Source: Cenococcum geophilum 1.58 (Eukaryota > Ascomycota > Dothideomycetes > Gloniales > Gloniaceae). From it: a DNA stretch of 64,000 nt. Under the pieces are notes generated by a model, which was not told the origin of the DNA, did no database searches, and saw only the letters and a list, made by a program, of their open reading frames with translations. Shown piece by piece: positions 1 through 11,724 of this stretch. Position numbers and translations under genes: made by a program. Position 1 is the first letter of the stretch; every line of letters begins with the position of its first letter. The stretch spans positions 2,356,001 through 2,420,000 of the forward strand of contig KV748184.1 of assembly GCA_001692895.1 (NCBI GenBank), in the 5' to 3' direction.

Positions 1-661
1 CATTGCTACTCGATGCGCAACAATCACATTGAGGATATAAGTTAACTTAGGACAATGTGCCAAGATCTTTGAGTATCAAGGTTATCGATCGGATCATTAA
101 TATTCCGTCTGCATATTAGTGTTCTTTGGCTGGCATAAGGTTAATCTGGAAACCCAGAGACTTCAATTCATAGGGCGACATGAGTCATTTTTTATGATCG
201 CTCGATTTAGTTTCGGCGCTACCCCGGATCACAAATTCGCCAACTTATAAAAAGATCATTGGAGCCTCTTGTTAACATAAGGCTGCAGCTGCTTTAGCGC
301 CACGCCGATTATTACCAAGCGACTACGGGGGGTTTCACGAGCCCCACTTCTCAAAGGTGCGGTAGAACAGGTTGATAAAACAATAAAAGCAGCCTCAGAT
401 GACCCGCTTCGTAAATCTTAGGAGATCAAATCTTTTGAGAGCCTTTTAACGCTCTGAGTTACCGCTCAAGAATTTTGTCATGCCTTATATTTGGCATCTC
501 TTATTCTGAGTGTTCACTCCCTAGGCCAACTGCTTCCACCGCTAAACCAATTCCGGAAATAGTCGTATTAGCTGACCATCTTCACACACCGTATCTACCA
601 CATTAACTTGACTTAATTAGGGGCTCGCCTCAAATATTCGTCGGTTTACCAGTTATTGAGA
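1..661. other. Intergenic, no gene seen
   Basis: No reading frame, RNA gene or repeat could be supported here. It lies directly upstream of the transcription-factor-like gene and presumably contains its promoter, but no specific element was recognised. Confidence 0.5.
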
Positions 662-2810
662 ATGTCTACCCAAAGTAAGAATATCAAAGGTAAATTACGC
701 AAAACGGAATACGCTGAAACTCACCAATCAATATACAGATCTTCCCCGAGACACACACGAGCACCCATCTTCTCCGGACAACCAAAAAGATGACTTTGCA
801 AAAGAGGGATCGTCGAACTTCCAGTTTGTCAACATCACCACAACTCCACGAATTAGCAAAGACTCAAAATCGCTGATCCGGGTCCAAGTGATGAAGAACT
901 TCCATCGACGGAAACAGAAGCAAAAATCTTATAATGGGACTGAAGGAGATGACGCTCCTTCAGGTAGCGCGATGCCAATGACTGATTTAGCTGGGCATGT
1001 AAACAAATTTAGACTGGGGCCGTGGGGCCTCCAGCAAAGACCTACTCCGCCAAGAGCTCCTAGGAGGAAAGGAGGCAAGGGACAACCTCGTGTCTTGCTA
1101 ACTCGAGATCAAGGAAAGAGTTCTCCGGAGCAACGAATATTAGAAGCTGCCACTGGAATTGACGAGGCCGATTTCTCCAGACCACAGGTGAACTCAAAGG
1201 AGGTAGAGGTGGATCAGACAACTATTGTTCCTATGACGGGCTCTCCTTCATATGAGGTCTTGATACCAGAGGATCTTGATTCGTCACTCTTCCTCACAAC
1301 TTTAGAAGATTTCGGAGAGGATATGTTTCTTCCAGAAGACGTCTTGCAGGACGTAGGGAGAGGTTCAATAGAGTTACTGTTTAGTGATCCGGGAACAGGT
1401 TACAAAGATCCCTTCGACACCACACCCCTTCTGGACTCTAGCTGGACTCAGTTCATTCTTCATTACTGTAGGTCTTCCTACCCTCATGCTAAGATCATCT
1501 TTTGTCGCGTAGAATGTCTGTAAGACCTATCTCCTTTGCTAGAATCGATCCGGATTTTAGGACGACAATTTGACTGACCCAATTCTTACCAGCAAATTCC
1601 AACTTCAAAATCCCTTCATTCATGATGAATCTCAAGTTGGCCTGGCTTTCCATGGCTACGAAGGATGAGGCTTACTTTCATGCCCTCATCTCCCAATTCA
1701 CTGCGCACTTCAGCTTGATTCACAAAAGGGGGGACCCAATGGAGGCTCTTACACACCGGATGGAAGCAGTGAAACTGGTAAATGCAAGGCTTGGAGATCC
1801 CGATCTCGAAGCTTCGGATGGGACAGTCAGTGCCGTCGCTTGCATAGCGAATTACGAGGTAAATACGTAACCATCAAGTGCTCAGTCCCAAGTACCGTTC
1901 GCTAAGTTTAGAACCAAACAACTAGGCGGGGAACGGGGCGCTGGTTAGCGTTCAAATACACATGAATGGCTTAGAACAGATGGTTAAGATGAGGGGTGGA
2001 TTAGATGCCGCAGGGTTTCCCATATACCTTCAACGCAAAATAGCTTGGTAAATTCTATGTCCCTAGGGCATAAGTCAACACTAATTTATATTTTACCTTA
2101 ATAGGGCAGACATCAACTCGGCTGCTGCTTTAGGGTCCAGCCCCATGCTTCCTCCCATCCAACGGCCCGATGTATCTCTCTTGCTAGGGCCTTTTACAGC
2201 ATTCACAGGACGTCATATGGACTTGGAACCTCTTGGCAAGGATGTTTCGGATATATTCGATGATTTGCGGCAGCTTTCTCACATTCTTGCCTCAAGCAAC
2301 ACTACTGAACTTAAGCGGTTAGACAGCTTGCAGTACAGCGACTGGCTATACTGTGTCAAAAGAGCGCTCACAGATTTGTCAAATTGTAAAAGAGATGTAG
2401 AGAAGCAGATCCTTCCGTGCATATCCATTGCAGCTCTCATCCTAGTTGAAGTTTGTCTCCGAGGCATCAGCCTCAACAGCCGCATCATAGATAGGCTTGT
2501 CACAAGGGGAAAGACTACATTGGAGGTACTCTCCGCAGGCATATCAATTACTTCGACTGACACCGCCACCCGCATAATCCTGCTCTGGGTCCTTTTTGTT
2601 TGTGGCACAGCAGCCACCACGAGGGCTGAATACCCATGGTATGTCTGCAGGGTGGTCGAACTTTGTGATTTGCTGGACCTGCACAACTGGGAAGATGTGG
2701 AGGTAATCTTGGAAGATGTATGGTGGCATTCCACATGGATCCTGCCGTACGTGGCGCTCTGGGGTGAGATGGAAACGGCACGTGCCGCCGCGATACCTCT
2801 ACGGACGTAG
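662..2810 (+). CDS. Fungal-specific transcription factor domain protein (five exons)
   Basis: Proposed exons are 662-689, 739-1467, 1593-1858, 1926-2047 and 2105-2810, giving about 616 residues in one consistent frame. Introns use GT..AG: 690-738 (gtaaat..acag), 1859-1925, 2048-2104; intron 1468-1592 has a good branch-like CTGAC before its acceptor, but its donor is the least certain junction. The N-terminus has FQFVN followed by a basic VMKNFHRRKQK stretch, then FRLGPWG, an arrangement I associate with fungal proteins that carry the fungal-specific transcription factor domain (PF11951-like) without an obvious Zn2Cys6 cluster. The C-terminal half has the typical helical series (DSSWTQFILHY, GLEQMVKMRGGLDAAGF, KIAWADINSA). 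No zinc cluster was seen, so DNA binding is not shown; target genes are unknown. Family assignment is by recognition, not by search. Confidence 0.7.
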
Positions 2811-4317
2811 TCTCTATGTTTGCCGAAGTTTCCGTTTTCAACTATACTCCCTGGGGAGCTGAAAGATACTTACCGCATCCGGATTCCCCCCCTCCGAATG
2901 CGTGATCTCTACGGTACTTATCACTGAGCTGATCCTCAACAAGCAAAACGCAGGTCGAAGACACCACCAAACGGCATAATATGTGGGGGGTTTCGATATC
3001 GGTGCCAACCATCAGCACCATGACAGCCATACAAACACCTTGCATGTGGAGCCAACGATAAACACTATGTTAGGATACGCCGTCTTGACGGTAATACCTA
3101 GCTATGGTCTGTCCTAGAAATCGTGCTCTACGATCCAAACAACTAACGATATGACAAAATAAGGTTGCATTTACCACCTTACTCGAGGCTAGGGCTCTTA
3201 GAAGATTGCATGCCTTCCCCGACGTTACGGAGCGGCTGACGTCACACCCTTTTGAAAGCAAAACTGCGCTGAATAAAGATGGCAATGCTCTGATCAGTGA
3301 GCGGATTTGCATTCCTCTGTCTTCACCGCTCCGAGCGAGACAGTCAGAGCCGGTTGATGTTCACTGTTAAGATGCATCCTGGAAGTCCACCAGAGCAACA
3401 GCATCAGCTGAGAAGAGCTCCATTGACTAGGCATTTTAGCTACAAGAGTACTGAAGCAAAATTAAGATATCGCGAATAAGAGAACCGGAAGCTATGAATT
3501 TTCTCGATGCAGAGGTCTCATTGGATACTAGCCCAATTTTTTCCCCCTCTATCTAGGAGTATATTCAGGGACTCAGAATAGGCATACTCGTTGTAGTAAT
3601 AAGCTCCTCGTAAGTCTCGTACGTGACCTTCAATGACATAGTGAAATTTAAACATTTTGCCAGTGACATATGAAGCATTAAACAGCCTCAAACCCTCTGT
3701 AGCATCAGTTTCGCAGCCTCTTGTCTAAGCACCACCCCATGTTCTCCGCCAAGACACCACTTCCCATTTTAGGAAATTTTCCTCAGTGTATTACATTCAA
3801 GGGGCCCTAGCACGCTTCTCGGTAAAGCAGCCACACTCGCCTTTTTGGTACTTTATGTTGCGCGTAGGATTCTGATCCTGCTTACGAAGAAATTACTCAA
3901 GCACTCTGCAATTAGTGCACCATGACTGCGGGGTGAAAATCATTGTTTGCAATACGAACACAACTCCGGGGTGTCAAACTTCGCCGGTAGCTGTCAATAT
4001 GCGAAGCGCCGAACTGACTCATGACTTTTGGATTCTCCCAAGTTTCCAATTATAAACATTCGTTTATGAAGCGTAAATCTTTACTTGGAGCATATTTCTA
4101 GGTTCTTTTCCTGTCTTAATGCACATGACCTCTATTACATGCAATTAAAATGCTGGTCACTGCTCGGTGTTTTCGTTGGGACCTCAAAACTACTGTTACA
4201 TGTGCTTAATTCTGTTGAAGCTTAAGAGGTTTCACTTACTCGCCATGCTTTGGTCAAGGTAGATAACTACCTAGGCCAAACCCACGGATATTTCGATTCG
4301 TACTGGGTTATCACTTC
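2811..4317. other. Intergenic, no gene seen
   Basis: Short open frames on both strands have no recognisable domain, no splice logic and no codon continuity. Nothing further is supported. Confidence 0.5.
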
Positions 4318-4467
4318 CCCCTTCCCCTGGCAAAATGGGTCCTACTGTTATCGATAAGGCCCAGCCAATAGAACCAATAGGATCAAGGCTTCGTGACTAT
4401 ACGCGTACTTTTGATTCTGGTGTTCGCATACGGACCAAATCTCGTAGGACCCTACCAGGCGAAGGTA
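4318..4467. mobile_element. MITE derived from the piggyBac-like family of 47-53 kb
   Basis: About 150 bp with imperfect terminal inverted repeats: left CCTGGCAAAATGGGTCCTAC, right GTAGGACCCTACCAGG. The left half aligns with the left end of the piggyBac-like elements at 46987 and 50635 (shared blocks such as TTATYGATAAGG, then GCCAAT, then GGATCAAGG). The right half aligns with their right ends (ACGCGT, TTTTGATYCYGRTGTTCG, then ACGGACC). The transposase interior is missing, so it is an internal-deletion derivative. Exact ends are uncertain by a few bases. Confidence 0.65.
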
Positions 4468-5508
4468 AAACCAAGCTCGTAGTTTCAGTTCACAAATTGC
4501 CTGAATGTCTCGAACATAATCCTCTAGTTCTACTCAAATGAAATAGGTTATGACTTGACTGAGAATATGATACTGAACCAACCCCTATTTACAATGCAGG
4601 TATAACAGAAAAATATTGTCAATTTAAGACATAATATTATAGTCTATCATAGCCCAGTTTACGTGCTTAAAGAGAGAAACTCAAACCTTTGAGAATTTCC
4701 CATGCGCTATTGGTAAGTAGTCGCGCAAGGGGCTACTGCTACTCTAATTCTTGTCGCGCTATAGGAGTTAGGGCAAACACCTGAGTACATCGGGGCTAAA
4801 TATATAAATGGTTTTTACAATTTTCTTGGGCATCTGAAGCTATTCACGTGAGATACCCAAGCCACCAAAAGTTGAGTAGACGCATAATTGACGCGCAGGG
4901 TAATGAATATGGCTAGACCCGAGATGAACCCCGGCGGCTTAGTGCAAAGAAAAGCACTGTGTCCAGTTGTTCGATAATCTCAGTTATCATCTGCCATAAT
5001 TTGCATCTATTAGCTGAATGAACCAAAGATCCTGATGTATGGTACATGATATAAGAGTTGCATCTGGCGCGATGCCCTATTTGAGTAATATTCGAATTCA
5101 CGTGCTCCACCCCATACTATTTACCACAAAATTCCCCTGTTTACTAATCTCTACATCATTACATGACGTGTAATAACTCGGAGATAAACTACGAAAGTTG
5201 TCAGCTATCCAAATCAAGAATAGTATACGGTTTTCGGATTCTCGTGCAGCTTCTAACGGATATTTCTCCGTTGCTAAGGGTGGGTCTAAGGGTGAATAGA
5301 ACGGTAAGGCCGACCAAATCGGCACTTTAAATGCTGCTTTGGACTATGAGGGAGTTCTCAAAAACCGAAATCTATCTCCAACTCCTTCCTGTTAAATTGG
5401 CTCTATAGATGTTTGAACTTTCTTTTATCTCCCGAAAATGAGCACTCTCACGCTCAAGCATTATCGGGGAATAGCCCGGCGAATCTAACCATGGGATTCA
5501 TTGCAGCC
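4468..5508. other. Intergenic, no gene seen
   Basis: No supported coding, RNA or repeat feature between the MITE and the oxidoreductase remnant. Confidence 0.5.
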
Positions 5509-6632
5509 ATGCGAGCAATAGGTAGTTCGCCTTGAATATTATACAACTAGTCTCCTTCCTGACGCGTTATTTCGAACCAAGATGTCAAAGATGGGAAAGG
5601 CCCGGTTTCTTCCCTCTTCATATCTTCTGACATTCCAAGGCCTGCCCCAAAGGCTGGCGAAGTTTTGATTAAGATAGAATGCTTTGGCCTGAACCGTATG
5701 GACTTGGGCCAGCGTTCCGGCAATTATCTAGTGCCACCACAGGCAGGCAGGATTCTTGGCGTCGAATTTTCTGGTACCATGGAAGTGCATGATGTGGAGG
5801 GTGAAGAAGATGTTTTCGTCATCGGAGATGAAGTTTTTGGCCCTACTTATGGAGGTACGAAGGGAACGCATGATCTGGTTGTTTGTTTAATTGCTTGCAG
5901 TAACTCACTGACGCAGGCGCATACGCCGAATTCGTATCTGTGTCTACCAAGATGTTGATCCACAAACCAAAGGAGATATCTTGGGAGGTCGCAGCCGGAA
6001 TACCAGAAACATGGATCGCTGCCATACAGGCCATGTACTTTGTGGCTAGTTTTGCTCCCGGGAAATCAATCCTGTGGCATGCTGGTGCATCCTCAGTTTC
6101 CATTGTTGGAATACAGCTGAGCAAAGCCCACGGGGCGTCCGCCATTTACACAACAGTAGGGTCGTCTAGCAAAGTTGAATCCTGCAAGGATCTGGGGGCA
6201 ACGTGGGCCTAGAATTACAAAGAGGAGAACTGGTCAGAGAGGTTATTGGAGGTCACTGGAGGGAAAGGAGTGGACATGATCGTTGATTTTATCGGGTAAA
6301 GCTATTTTCACCAAAACCTCGATAGCATTGCACTTGATGGTAAGATTGTCATCATGGGGCTTCTTTCTGGAAGTAAGGTTCCCGATGGACTGGATCTCCA
6401 GGTTTTCGTTAAAAAGAGGATTGCGATCGAAGGAAGCAGGTTAAGAAGCCGTGGTACGGACTATCAGATGAAATTGCGGGATAAGCTGGTACAGATGGCT
6501 TTGCCAAAATTTGTTAATGGTACATTCCAAATTCCAGTGGAGAAAGTTTTTAATTGGAAGGATATTCAAGAGGCGCATGCTCTGATGGAGGGCAATATGA
6601 CTAAGGGGAAGATTATATGCATGGTTGAATAA
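5509..6632 (+). pseudogene. Decayed zinc-independent quinone oxidoreductase (MDR family)
   Basis: Clear similarity to NADPH quinone reductase/zeta-crystallin-like medium-chain dehydrogenases. N-terminal part has PAPKAGEVLIKIECFGLNRM then PPQAGRILGVEFSG; middle part has AAGIPETWIAAI and WHAGASSVSIVGIQLSKA (nucleotide-binding region); the C-terminus ends GNMTKGKIICMVE. A good intron lies at 5855-5916 (gtacga..gcag), joining TYGG to AYAEFVSV. Lesions: in-frame TAG at 6210-6212 and TAA at 6297-6299, with homology continuing in the same frame on both sides. The first exon (ATG 5509, MRAI) would need an acceptor just before 5567, where the sequence reads CG rather than AG. I infer a pseudogene; sequencing error is a weaker alternative. 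Confidence 0.75.
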
Positions 6633-8245
6633 GAGTAGTATCTACATCTGTTAAAGATTTCGAATAGGTATTAGCAGTTGGAATATGGCATTTTTGCTTA
6701 CCTACGGCAACCAATGGAGAAAATTAGTTGACATGCTTATGGATTTGAGAATCTCTTGGAGCTGAGAGACCTGGCCAGCCGGAAATACTTCGAAGGGAAT
6801 CCGCCTCAATGTACACAATTGTCGGGGCGAATTGAAAGTAACATATAGTACTTGCGTCGTAGAAAAGGGCTCTGGGGAACCTTGATGGTATTAGCGTAAA
6901 TGAGCGTTTTCACTGACGTCGGGACACATCCTTATGAAACAAGATCGGGATTGTCGTTCCGGAAAATTCCTGATTTGGGCCCGCGTCTCAATCGAGAAGG
7001 GGTTGACTTATGTCCGAATAGTCACTCTTATTCATCATTCCTTGCGTTCCTGAACAACGTGTATGTGGTGTAATGTGAAGCTAAGGGCTATCTTCCATAA
7101 TTGAATTGAGTCGTGATTATCTTCGAATTACTTATAACGTACAAAGCAAGACACTCTTTGGTTCCGAGCTATGAGTTGTTGCTCCATGCACTCTCTGGGT
7201 GACGAGTTCTGACATCGTATGGAGACAGGATTCGCCCCGGCTGACGTCTAACTTCAGGGTTGTAACAGTTTCTGTGAGTCCTCATCACACGGTTGGCTTC
7301 GTGTCTTTTTTTCTTTTTTTCTAAAAGCTCGTTGCCAACTTTCCCATCTTATGAAACAATTTCCCCTCGTCTCATCATCAATAAGATCGAAGTTTGGTTT
7401 CCAGTGGCAGTTCCCCTTGAGAGGTCTCTGCATATGACAAGGATGCTCGACTGCTGGCTTCTTGCACTATAAACTGTATCCAGCCTTATAGCTCGGTACA
7501 TCATTTCTGCGTTTGTCAAGCTTCCCTATCATTCCTGCTACATAATATCTCTTTCAAATAACTCTGGTAGCCTGGGGAGGCTCTTCCATTCGCGATGGCG
7601 CTGTTGATCTTTAAGTTCCCTAAGCACTGAAACAGTTTTCTCCACGCTCTCTTTTGCTCGACTCAGCCAAGTTGCTTAAAACGCCTTTATCTCTCGAATG
7701 ACGATTCGAATTATGAGGTACCTATCACAGTATGACGTGTTCGCTGCTTAGCTCAACTAGATCGCCAGGATTGCTTCTTGGTCAGTATTCGCAACTGTGT
7801 CGACTTGTAGGGCTCTTGGTCTCCTAAGAACAAATCATATCTAAAGCTGACAGGTCCAGGAATACTTCTTGTAAAAACGAGAGAAGGGGGAATGTTAGGA
7901 CTCATCGCGGGCTATATAACATGAATGCGAAGTCACTCTTGGCTGCGTTCAATCTTTGTAGGGCCTGGTTAGTAAGGGCTCTGCTGAAACTTGTATGGTT
8001 TAAAGGAATGGCTGTAGATCTCTAGCACGAGCTGCCGGATGCGTATATCATTTTTCGAAAGGCTTGTGAAGGGAAAATTGGTGTTGTTGACGTTACACTT
8101 TCAAGGTTATCATACATTAACTTTTCCTTCCGCCAAGCAATATAGGGCTAAAATAGCTCCTTCCGAACACTGCTGATGCAGTCAGCCTTTCTATTTTCTG
8201 ATTTGAGAGTTCGAAGTGGCTACCCCTTCTCTAACAATTCTAAGA
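6633..8245. other. Intergenic, no gene seen
   Basis: About 1.6 kb with no supported reading frame or RNA gene. A short T-rich tract lies near 7305-7322. The last few hundred bases are upstream of the DUF92 gene. Confidence 0.5.
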
Positions 8246-9512
8246 ATGAAGCCTATAATAGCGGTTCCGGCTACAGCGGCGCTTGTATACCGTGCTTGGT
8301 CACGGAAATCCCTAACACCACTGGGCATTGCGGTCGCTACCGCAACAGCTGTTGCACATACAATTCACCCATGNAGTGTTTTCTTCGCACTGCTTGCTGT
8401 GTTTTTCCTCTCCGGAACAGCAGTGACGAAGGTATGTTATTTTCAGATAGACCATTAGTTGACTGCTGCTAATGGTAGATGCAGGTTAAACATGATGTGA
8501 AAGCTCGTCTCACGCACTCTTCGACCGGCTCACCCGGTGGTGAAGGACCCCGAACCCATGTTCAAGTTCTAGCGAGCTCCCTTGTGGCATCTATCCTTAT
8601 TCTGCTACACACATGGCTGACTTATACGGCTGAACGTCACACTACACTTCAAGCGGATAGGACGGCGTGCTGGCCAAGAGGCAGCGACGTACTTGTTATA
8701 GGAATTGTCGCGTAAGCTTTGAATATTCTCTTTGCTTTGGTAAATTCGTTAGTAGCGATATTTCTGATGGAATTGTGGCTAGAAACTACGCTGCTGTGGC
8801 CTCGGACACCTTCTCCTCAGAGCTAGGAATTCTTTCTTCTCACCCACCTCGCCTTATTACCGCTCCTTGGCGTGTCGTGCCCCCCGGGACAAACGGCGGC
8901 GTTACGCTTACCGGCCTTGGCGCTGGTCTTCTTGGGTCTTTCATCATCGCATTTACCTCCACTTTGCTCATTCCGTTTTGCGATCCCAATTCTGTCCAAC
9001 ATGGTTACGGTGGCCGGACTTGGACGATGTCTGATAAAGCCTCGTATACGGCCGCACTTACACTTGTGGGGTTCTGTGGAACGCTTCTCGACTCCTTACT
9101 TGGTGCGGTCCTCCAAGCCAGCGTCGTAGATGTCCATTCTGGAAAGATTGTAGAAGGTGAAGGCGGACGGAAAGTCCTGGTACACAGTGCTGGATCGTTA
9201 CGCATGAAGCAAAGAGCGAAGCTGCGAAGCCAAGTTGTCGACCATGAAGAGGGTGAAGAGGGTGTGGCCAAAACTACGGCATTAGGAAGTTCACCGGAAG
9301 CAGCAAGCAGATTACAGGCTGTAGACAAGGCTGGAAGTGCGGCCTCAGGGCCTGCGGAAGATAAACCTCATGAGAGCAGACGAGTCGACACTGGACGGGA
9401 TATATTGGATAATAATGCAGTTAATTTGCTTACGGCCTTGATAGTAAGTGTCGGTGCAATGCTTGCAGCCTGTAGAATCTGGGACCTGCCTTTCAGTAGC
9501 ATCCTTTCATAG
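8246..9512 (+). CDS. TMEM19/DUF92 family integral membrane protein
   Basis: Exons 8246-8431, 8485-8711 and 8783-9512 give about 380 residues. Both introns are short and canonical (8432-8484 gtatgt..gcag; 8712-8782 gtaagc..ctag). The start MKPIIAVPATAALVYRAWS is the family's usual beginning; GTG at 8216 only extends the frame. Conserved DUF92 (PF01940) blocks are visible: GTAVTK, then GASGGEG-like SPGGEGPRTHVQVL, then NYAAVASDTFSSELGIL, then PPGTNGGVTLTGLGAGLLGS, and a final hydrophobic segment NAVNLLTALIVSVGAMLAA. Several hydrophobic stretches imply a multipass membrane protein; molecular function of the family is not well defined (a plant relative has been linked to phytyl phosphate metabolism). 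One N at 8374 falls in exon 1. An acidic and Lys-rich loop (about residues 240-310) looks variable. Confidence 0.9.
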
Positions 9513-9707
9513 AACATAGGCTTTAATACTACGTATAGGCATGGAAAGCATCTGAGGATATGTTCGGTCCCGTTCTATGGCTGTGGATTAATGTTAAATT
9601 AGAGATATATAACAGGAGAAAATTTTAAAGACATTTTGGACCGCCAGCTAAATCATGCTACCTGCGCCTAAACGATTAATCAAACCCTAAAAATGATGGC
9701 TAGATAC
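9513..9707. other. Short intergenic spacer
   Basis: Spacer between the DUF92 gene and the MITE; nothing recognised. Confidence 0.5.
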
Positions 9708-9710
9708 TAA

Positions 9711-10033
9711 GGGGTTGTTCAGTTGCAATATGGAGGCCTCAGATTCAGTTCATAATCTGTTGGTTCGGAGTGATTTTGTCTGCACAGTCACCGCTCGCGA
9801 AACGCCAGAATAGTACGCTAAAATATTGGCAACTTTAACGCTTCTGAAATGGAGCTCTTGGCGTCATTTCAATATGCAGCTTAAAACTCTACGTTCAGAT
9901 TCCATTTTAATCTGAGGCCTCCACATTGCATACGGCCGTGCCACAGACGTATGCTAAATTAGGGAGGAGCGCGCTCTTTCTGACGGACTTTCGGTTCAGA
10001 TTCAATCTGACGGTTTTGCAACCGAACAGTACC
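9711..10033. mobile_element. PIF/Harbinger-like MITE
   Basis: A 323-bp non-coding element. The left end reads GGGGTTGTTCAGTTGCAA and the right end, reverse-complemented, reads GGTACTGTTCGGTTGCAA. It is flanked by TAA on both sides (9708-9710 and 10034-10036), the three-base target duplication expected of PIF/Harbinger. It contains a second inverted pair: GGAGGCCTCAGATT near 9731 and its complement near 9912. It shows little RIP. Confidence 0.75.
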
Positions 10034-10036
10034 TAA

Positions 10037-10263
10037 GTTGGCCCATTTTTGGAAATATGCCAAAATCCGCCAAGCCACGCTAAGCGGCGGCGCGTCAACC
10101 CTCGCAGCCTTGAGCTGTCCTGCTAGCATGATAGCTTAAACACCGACGACACCAGCTCGAACTCCGCCATCAAACCCATATATCTCGATCCAGCAATCTA
10201 TCGAAGGCTTCCTACATCGTTCACAAAACCTAGACTCATTTGTCTTTCATCCTAGCCGTCGTC
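10037..10263. promoter_or_regulatory. UMP1 upstream region
   Basis: Region between the MITE and the UMP1 start codon. It must hold the UMP1 promoter and 5' UTR by position; no specific factor site was identified. Confidence 0.35.
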
Positions 10264-10973
10264 ATGGTAAGTATTCCAGGCAAAGCCGCAAGCTACTTCC
10301 ATACCCATCTCCGACCTCTCTACAATTACCAGTACAACGAACTCACAAATCCCTCTAGTCCCTCCGCTTCGTCCCCCCAGCCGCCAACCCAGCCTCCACA
10401 ACCGCCTACACCGGCGCCCCCTCCGCCCCCGGCATCCACGACACCCTGCGCTCCTCGCTCGGCCTGACCACGCCGGCACCCACGAACTCGTCCGCCCAGC
10501 CGCTCCAGCTGCAGTCCTCGCACCCGCTCGAGGCACGGTTAGCGCAGTGGCGCGCGGCGCAGGATGCGGTGAAGATGGAGTCGCTGCGGCGCACGTTCGG
10601 CATCGCGGAGCCGGTGCGTCGGGGCATGGAGCTGAAGATTGCGGGAGCGGGCGAGTGGCGGCCGCAGGTATTAGGCGGGGCTAGCAGCGTGCATAGCGAT
10701 ATTCTGGCTGGGCGAGATTGCGAGATTGGGTGGGAGGATGTTTTTGTTGGTGAGTGTGATCTCGTGCCCCCTGCTAGTCTTGGTGATACTGGAAGGGTTG
10801 GAGAGATTGTGTGGGGGAGGAGGCCGAGTAGATATAGGGCTGTGTTGTTTTGGAAATCTGGAAAAGGGTTAGTTGAGTATATTGCTAATGTGTTTGTCGT
10901 GTTAGGCAATGAATTACGTGCAGTTCCAGATTTCCACGGCGAAATGGAGGCGAGACTGAAGATGAACTGGTGA
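10264..10973 (+). CDS. UMP1: Proteasome maturation factor Ump1
   Basis: Short chaperone that assists maturation of the 20S proteasome and is the first substrate of the completed particle (established for the family). Exon 1 is only the ATG (10264-10266), followed at once by GTAAGT; exon 2 is 10359-10749 and exon 3 is 10906-10973, giving 153 residues. Exon 2 starts SLRFVPPA and contains the hallmark blocks HPLEARLAQW, FGIAEPVRRGMELKI, then SVHSDILAGRDCEIGWEDVF. Exon 3 gives NELRAVPDFHGEMEARLKMNW, the usual fungal C-terminus. Introns are 10267-10358 and 10750-10905, both GT-AG. The neighbouring gene at 11725-12686 is convergent. Confidence 0.95.
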
Positions 10974-11724
10974 TTTTGGTGTAGCATTGGAAGAAAGACT
11001 GGCTAATAGACCGCTTGAGCATGGGAGATTGGAGTGGTCGTGGAAGGGAGCATGACCTGCGCCGCGCTACGCAGTCACCGGAGTCTGATTGCAATTCCGC
11101 ATGTACAACAGACCTTTATATAACTTGTAGACTTGCGCAGAATTCTCATGGCATCGAATTTCTATTGTCCTGCAGTTGGCCGGCGGAGTGAGGCCTCCAA
11201 TTAAGATCTATTGACGACTCCACCTAATCTACCAAGACCGTGGGACATTAGTCCATACCATTCGTACCATCCATAGTTGTACAATAAACTCTGAATACGC
11301 TCACCCAATAGAGAGCATCCATATGCACACGTACAATAACTCTCAGAATAGAGCCAAAAATGGACAAGAAAAAGCAAATGAATCCTTCCCACCCAACGCC
11401 ATCCGCCGCCCATGGCGTGCTCTGTAAATTGTTTGAAAACACGTTACGGAAAAGGAGAAAGGGAAGGGATAATTATGAAGACATGCCACCCGTACCAAGC
11501 GTTCCAGGCAATAGAACAAAATTACTTGCATGCACGCAATGCCGATTCACCTCACCCAATTGCCGTCTCCGTTCAAATCTGATAAGGGATAGCGCCGATC
11601 AGATCGATGATATGCTCCTCTTTTAATTTCATCCCCACACGCAGACTAGACCTACAACCATAAGTGGGGCTCCAGCGTACAGTTTCACTCAATCGCCTTG
11701 ATTTAGAAGCCAGAGGGAAGAGCT
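10974..11724. other. Intergenic between two convergent genes
   Basis: Short open frames on both strands have no recognisable product. By position it contains the 3' UTRs of UMP1 and of the ubiquitin-like gene. Confidence 0.5.

Noticed and set aside
2279-2841. Minus-strand frames opposite the transcription-factor gene
   Set aside because: The plus strand has spliced conserved domain sequence here; the antisense frames have no recognisable domain.
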